Shown here in pieces: positions 58,245 through 64,000 of a DNA stretch of 64,000 bases. Position 1 is the stretch's first letter; each line of letters starts with the position of its first letter. The notes under the pieces are model-generated. The model saw only the letters and a list, made by a program, of their open reading frames with translations. It had not been told where the DNA came from and made no database searches. The position numbers and the translations under genes are program-made. This DNA is from Rhabditoides inermis (Eukaryota > Nematoda > Chromadorea > Rhabditida > Rhabditidae): contig CAWZYM010000283.1 in assembly GCA_963966185.1 (NCBI GenBank), forward strand, positions 1,646,001-1,710,000, given 5' to 3'.

Positions 58245-61200
58245 TGCCACTCTCACCTTCAGCGGCTGCCGTCCACTGCTCGGATGTCTCCTCATCTCTC
58301 GCTTGGCCTCCAGCTTCTCCTGCCTCTCCCTTGCCCTCCTCTCCTTCTCCTCCTTCTCCCGCTCCTCCTTCTCCCTCTGTGCCCGCTCCTTGTCCGCCTT
58401 CTCCCTCTCCAGCCGCTCCTTCTCCTCCCGCTCCCTTTGCAACGCCTGCTGCGCCACGCGATACGCGGCCGCGGCTGAAAAAACGCCTCGTAAAACAACT
58501 TCTAGCTCAACTTCCCACTCCTTCCAGTATCAAATCACTTCCAGCTGCGATTGTCCTCAAACCACGTTCAACTACTTCGAAAATGGTCCAAAGAGATGAG
58601 TAATGTACACTGCCCGCCTTCATTCAGCCCCGTGGGTCCGGTGAGCGGCCGGCGTCTCTCCGACTCAACCACAAAGGTCACCATCGACTGCGCCGTTTGC
58701 AGACGGGCCGGCGCTTCCTCGGCACGCGGCGCGCCACGACCCCTCTGAAAGAGTTCGAATGTTCAGCAGAGCACGATCTCGGCCTATTGTTTTATTTGTT
58801 TTATTCCCTTTCATATTGATTGTCTGTGAGATTGTCTATCACTCATGATGACTCATCACTCATCACCCCAATCTCCGGCGTACCTTCGCCCCCTTCTCGG
58901 CCGGCGCGCTCCTCCTCGGCACTGTTCCCGGCACGTTGCCGGACGGCTCCTCCCTGTCGTCACTAGACGCCGACGGGGCGCTGCCCAGCACTTTCACTGC
59001 AAGAAAGACCACTCAATCGATCGGTGTTCTTATCGAATCAATGACGTTTCTCTCTGCAAGCACATATCAATACAACCTAGCAAATGAATTTCAAACTCGA
59101 TTTACCTTCGCAAATACGTATACGTTTCAGTACAAAAGTTTAATGAATTTGTCGAATGGCCATTCAATCTTTTCCATTCCGAAAGATCCAATGATGTTTC
59201 TCTACAAGTACGTTTCAGTAAAAGTGTTTAGTGAATCTGTCGGAAAAAATTCAATCTGGTGTATACCGATTCAGCAGAGAGAAACGTCGTTTACAGAACA
59301 CACGAATACGGATTGATTGATCATGCATTCGATTGCTTTCTGAGGATTCTGAGGGATCCAATGATGTTTCTCTCTACAAGTACGTTTCAGTACAACCGTT
59401 TAATGGATGTGTCGGAAAAGAATTCAATCACGTGTTTGTCATCTTTACGACTCAATGATGTTTCTCTCTATAAGTAGATTAGATGCGTTTCAGTACAACA
59501 GTTTAATGAATGAGTCGGAAAAAAATTCAATCATGTGTTCGTAAGAACTCAATGGTGTATCTCAGCAATTGCGTTTCAAAACACACGAACGACTATTCAT
59601 TCGATTCCTCTCTAAAGGATCCAATGTCTTCCTCACCTATGAGCAGTCGGGCTCCGCTAAGCTCCCCGCCGAGTGGCCGCAGCGAATCCGTCGCATCTAC
59701 CTCTGTCTCCGCTATGTCCGACAGCTGAAACGGCGCTTTTGTCCTTCCGTATCCTTGAGAATGTAACCTAGTGACTCCTTTCAATTGTCTAGTGACACCC
59801 TTAATCATGTCCAGTCTAGCTCTTTTCAACTCGCTGCGACTGTGCAGATTGTACTCGCCATACCTCATCAGCCGTTACTTTTCAGCGCGCATACTTTTTG
59901 CGCCGCGCGTACCTCGCTGTGCCAGCGCCGCCGCTGTCGCTCATCTCATTTGTATCCATACATGTCGGTCTCACCTATCTCTCTTCTACCTGCGTCAATT
60001 ATCCACTATCAATTAGGCTTGACGCACTTCTTCTTATTCCCTCGGGGGGCAATGCGAGATCGATTCGGCAAGTTTCCCACTGTAACTATGACAATACGGT
60101 AAGTGACTATTAGGGGAGAGGATCCAGTGCCACCAAAGTTACCTAGAGAGATATTGGAAGTTTTGGTAACTAGCAACGTGAAGAATTGCAGACGAGGAGG
60201 GGATGAGACACATTGACGCATAAGCACATATCCACCTGGATACATGGGGATTTGTGTCTCCTGCTAATAAGAAAAGAGCATCATGATTCATGATTTCGAG
60301 TGAGTTTAGTTTCGAGAGTAATCTCTGCTGCTTTGTGCACCCCTCGACAACCCCAGCAGTGTTGCGTGATCAGCGGATCACTCGTTATCACTTATCACCG
60401 GCCTAGAGCGGCAGCATAGCAGCGCCTGGATGAGCCTGGCACACTTCTCGGGGCTCGGACGGGAGTGCGGGCGGTGCCAGGGTGAGTCGCAGCCACCGCC
60501 AGGCACGCCTATCCCCCCTTTATCACTCCACTCCCTCCCTCTCCCACCCACCGAGCCTCCGCCACTGGTACTGTCCAGTACGAATTCGAACCGCTATTCG
60601 AGCGCGCGCGTCAGCTGGCCACTCTCTCGCTTCTCGACGCTCTCTCAATTTCACTCCCTCTCTCGTGCGCGCATTTTCCCGCCGCCGGCTGCTGCTGCTG
60701 CACATTTCAAACAAATACACCCCGGAAACCTGCACACGCGTTAGCCCCCATAGACGTTTCGACATTTGCATGCAGATGGGTCTTCCTGAACGCATGGGGT
60801 AAATGGCGCGTGCAATTGAGAGAGCTGGGTTGCACTTTCCATTCAATACGGGCCATGAGTATGTGTGTACTTTTTGCTCCATGCGATGTGTCACACAGAG
60901 TGCGGCGAGGGGCAATGATGTCAATTTTCGAAATCGATTCCATTCGAAAATTGAAAAACCTACCGAATCCTCATCGTCTGGAATGGGAGCAGACTGCGAA
61001 TAGGGATTCCGCGTTGGCTCGATCTCTGAAACGCGGCAATGCAATTATACCCCGACACTGGCTAGCCACATCCTACTCAAATGTCTAGTGAGAATATGAG
61101 CGCACACACACAAAGACACCGGCTATCGAGCTTCCTGGACCCTGATGCCCCAGACTGCGAACACTCAAGACGTCGCAATTGAGGTCTCAGGGATCAGGCC

Positions 61201-63408
61201 ACACGAAGCGGTAAGGTAATACCAGTTACGGGAATACAGTAAGTACTGGGAGACAATACAGACCTCGCTACAACAAGTCTAGGTACACACTGACCGGGCC
61301 GGCGGCGGCGGCCGCTGGAGGGGGAGGAGAGAAAAAAAACGGCTCGTGGCTGGCTTGAGCCGGCACTGCGCCGCACCAGGCACTGCCTGGCCCTCTCGCC
61401 TCTCGCCGCCCAGACGGCCAGACACGCAGACACACACTGTGTTGCACATGTGCACAACACGCACTTGCAGCGATGAAGCGGGAGTTTCGAGGAAGCGTGT
61501 TAATTACCGGCGGCGCACAGGTATGGAAAGTACCAGTACATCAACAGCGGCGGGCCGCGCTACGCTAAGGGCGGGAGAGGGGCGAGAGAGAGAGAAACGA
61601 AGAGCAAACACATACACTGCGTGTCTCTCTCTCCCACTCACACACACTATACCCACTACTCGCAGTCGGCTATCCCTATCGATAAGAGAGAGAAAAATCG
61701 ACCGACTCGCAACACCAGCCGTCTGCCGCCAGATAACAATGTGTCTCCACTACGCAACACTCACCCAACAGCCGGCCGACGAGAATACAGCGGACCAATA
61801 GCGGTCAGGGGACCATCTGGGGCGAGATAAGGGACCACCAATAGAGCGGTGCTACAGTAGGCCGTGGGATGGCGACTGATCGGGGCGCGAGTGAACAGAT
61901 ATACTGAAGTGACCAGCGGTCGGGAGGGGCGGGTCAGTGGGACGCGGAGTCGGCGATTTCACTCCCACCAGCATAGCAGCGCCAGCCGTTTTTCAGTCAA
62001 AGTGGGCGGGGCGGGGGGGGAGAGAGACGCGAAATAGCAGGGGAAGGGGAGAGGGCGCAGCGTGTGCGCGGCACACACTTGCACACAGCAGCAATCTATG
62101 CCGCGCACCGCCGACGATCCCATCTCCTTACCTAGTTTTGGGCCTCTTTTCATGAAAAAGCGAGAGAGAGCGCGCCGGATTGAGGTCAGTGGGCTACTAC
62201 GCAGAGCTGCGCGGTTTCGCGCTCGCTGCGTCGCACCCTCGGGATCGATAGCCGTAGATCGGACTTGTGTCGAGCTGGTAGATCAGGTGTTGGTGAGACG
62301 GGAGGGCGAGAGAGAAGGCAGTAGCGGTCGATACGTGGGCCTCACACACACGACTGTGCGATGGAAATGGCAAAACAGGCACTCTGCGTCTCTCGCCGGC
62401 GTTCGCCCGCGTGACGAACACCAGTATCTCTACGCTCTCACTCTCACTCACTATCTCAAAGTGACTATCATCATAATCATGAAAATGAGTGAGAAACAAG
62501 GCGACGAGGCTACAGTAACCCACGTGACACTGGCAGCCGGCACCGGTCAACGAGATCAAAGTCCATTTGCATAATCAGATCACCACTCTCGATGCGACCG
62601 AAAACTAGTTGTGTTTTTGAGAACGAACACCGGGACTGTGTGTGTGTGTGCGCGCATATACTCAACTCGAGTCAATCGATAATCACAAATCAATGCGTAC
62701 CTCCTTTCAGTAGCCGCAGAATGTAGGGGAGCTGCAGGTCGCACTGCGAACAGCACGAGCGCTCGATTTTCGCCTAAATAAAAAATGTAGTATTACACAA
62801 TGCAATTTTACAAACATACAAAATAGTTATACCTGAATCGCCTGTTCGAAGCCGTGCTCCTTCGCGCGCGCTCGCATCTTGCCGAGAGAAAGCACCGTGT
62901 AGAGGATGCCATTCAAGTAAGGACACACCTAAACATGTTTTCGCTTCGTCCTCAAATCGGGAGTCCAGGCTTCAGATAGATAGAAGCAGAGGCAGAGTAT
63001 TTGAAACCTAATTCGAGAATGAGAGAGAAACAGTATTTTTTTAATTGAAAATTTAATGTTTCAAACCCCACATTGCTATTGGAGTAGTTTCCCTTGAGCA
63101 GGTTGAGGAGTGCTGTGGCCAGCGATTCCACCTGCAAAAAACACATTCGCATTCCATTTCCATTTCCATTTCCATTGTTTTCGACTTTCCATTGTTTGTC
63201 ACTGTTGCAATTGCATTTTCCAGTCGTTGTTATCAGGACCACATGTTTTTACGTCGTGTTTTTTTTTGTTTATTGCAGGAATTGAAGATCTCATTTTGGA
63301 AAAAAAAATTAACCCCACCGAGCGACTGACGACGGGTGATGCACCCGGGTTGAGGCAGAGATTGAGGAGGAGGGCGCAGGCGTATTCCAGGCCTGAGAGG
63401 GAGATAGA

Positions 63409-63450
<42 letters not shown>

Positions 63451-63684
63451 AAGAAAGAGAGATGGAGATAGGAAGAAAGAGAGGGAGAGGGAGAAGGAGA
63501 GGGGGAGAGAGAGAAAGAGAGGGGGAGAGCGAGGGAGAGATAGCGAGAGAGAGGGAGATAGCGAGAGAGAGAGTGAGAGAGAGAGAGAGAGAGATGCTCA
63601 CCGTAGGGACTTGGCCGCGCGTCCACATAGTTGAGCAGCCACTCGAACGTGTTCAACTGTAGCAGCTCTCGTTGCACCGAAGGT
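57419..63684 (-). CDS. ARMC9: ARMC9 homologue, 3' part (5' end beyond window)
   Basis: Exons on the minus strand: 63684-63602, 63392-63331, 63131-63072, 62928-62833, 62773-62701, a probable 14-nt microexon 60977-60964, 59724-59637, 58996-58884, 58744-58609, 58474-58257, 58183-58130, 57971-57892, 57828-57733, 57509-57419. Together they give 420 residues in one frame to a TAG. Armadillo-like helices include LEYACALLLNLCL, then PYLNGILYTVLS, as in ARMC9 (LEYS.ALLMNLCL; PYVNGALYSILS). LGGELSGARLL matches the LGELSGEKLL block of ARMC9, and the tail has YVSVFGSRPKVTRTP. A Glu/Arg-rich coiled coil (58257-58474) precedes a Thr/Pro-rich tail. ARMC9 is a LisH/ARM protein of the ciliary base and axoneme linked to Joubert syndrome. 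A further exon at 63975-63950 is possible (low confidence). Confidence 0.8.
58186..58243. repeat. (GA)n microsatellite in ARMC9-like intron
   Basis: GA dinucleotides with two GAAA interruptions between two coding exons. Confidence 0.95.
59055..59600. repeat. Degenerate ~110-bp tandem repeat in ARMC9-like intron
   Basis: Five diverged copies share CTACAAGTACGTTTCAGTAC, GTTTAATGAAT, GTCGGAAAA and ATTCAATC, spaced roughly 60-180 bp apart. No coding potential. Confidence 0.75.
59725..62700. other. Long ARMC9-like intron region
   Basis: About 3 kb between the acidic-linker exon and the armadillo exons, containing only the proposed 14-nt microexon (60964-60977). It is GC- and CpG-rich with pyrimidine tracts at 60500-60700 and 61300-62100. 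Short ORFs are unsupported. Confidence 0.5.
63395..63598. repeat. GA-rich repeat in ARMC9-like intron
   Basis: (GA)n with GGGAGA, GAAA and GATA variants, filling most of the intron between the first two visible exons. Confidence 0.95.
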
Positions 63685-63699
63685 CTGAAAAAATTCTTT

Positions 63700-64000
63700 C
63701 ATGTATTTTGTATTGTAAAAAAATGTCCTTTGCGAATGCTCTCTGTGAATGGAAATTCAAATGACCCTGTACCTTCCATTACTTTGAAATAAAAAGTACG
63801 ATCATATCATGTTCTTTGAGTGATTTCCTTTAGTGTTATGATCATATCTCTCATGTGCGATTCCGAAAAAAAAACTATATGATCTCAATTGCATGCAGTA
63901 CATTGTAGTTCCTAATTGATAGAGCTCATGTTTACCAGCCTACTATTACGGCCACATGTAATTGAAGAGAACCGCCTGCATTCTTTTCCTATTAGTCACT
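63700..64000. other. Window edge, intron of the ARMC9-like gene
   Basis: AT-rich sequence. A 26-bp stretch at 63950-63975 between an AG and a GT on the minus strand would be in phase with the next exon, but is too short to trust. Confidence 0.3.

Overview
This window is nuclear DNA from a nematode. An exact copy of the 22-nt nematode spliced leader SL1 lies at 18477-18498 (minus strand). The protein genes have short GT-AG introns, mostly with TTTCAG-type acceptors, and several start codons sit a few bases behind a 3' splice site, as expected for trans-splicing. The species cannot be named from this sequence.

Left third (1-27.7 kb). A 285/283-bp tandem repeat fills most of this region. Read on the minus strand, each unit carries a U4 snRNA gene of about 139 nt: the AGCTTTGCGCAG 5' end, the CCAATGAGG / CCGAGG 5' stem-loop, GAAAACTTTTCCCAAT, and an Sm site AATTTTTGA. 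I count 41 complete copies in array A (1-12270, 285 bp) and 13 in array B (18499-24596, 283 bp). A, B and a diverged stub are invaded by at least four copies of a non-LTR retrotransposon of the NeSL/R2-like type (zinc fingers, Ulp1-like cysteine protease, reverse transcriptase, CCHC motif and restriction-enzyme-like endonuclease). All copies insert at or within a few bases of one position near U4 nucleotide 97-101. The one near-full-length copy (12271-18498) begins with a complete SL1 exon and has its ATG 7 nt later, which indicates that a trans-spliced transcript was reverse transcribed into a U4 gene. The other copies are 5' truncated, or 5' inverted as in twin priming.

Middle (27.7-46.8 kb). 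This part holds a diverged element remnant containing two copies of an unidentified gene and an inverted U4 fragment. It also has three small genes: a secreted 106-aa protein (30.2-31.3 kb), a WCGPC thioredoxin (39.5-40.0 kb), and a Cys-rich type I membrane protein with a coiled-coil tail (44.1-45.2 kb). The rest is repeats: a near-perfect 145-bp inverted repeat, a 2-kb pyrimidine tract, a 64-bp minisatellite, a Tc1-like remnant, MITE-like elements, foldback elements with CACCAC arms, and an uninterrupted 1.56-kb (GACA)n array.

Right third (46.8-64 kb). Two intron-rich genes lie head to tail on the minus strand. One is an ABCG/White-type half transporter (27 coding exons, 761 aa, all splice phases consistent) with a decayed Penelope-like reverse transcriptase element in intron 17. 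The other is the 3' part of an ARMC9 homologue that runs off the right edge.
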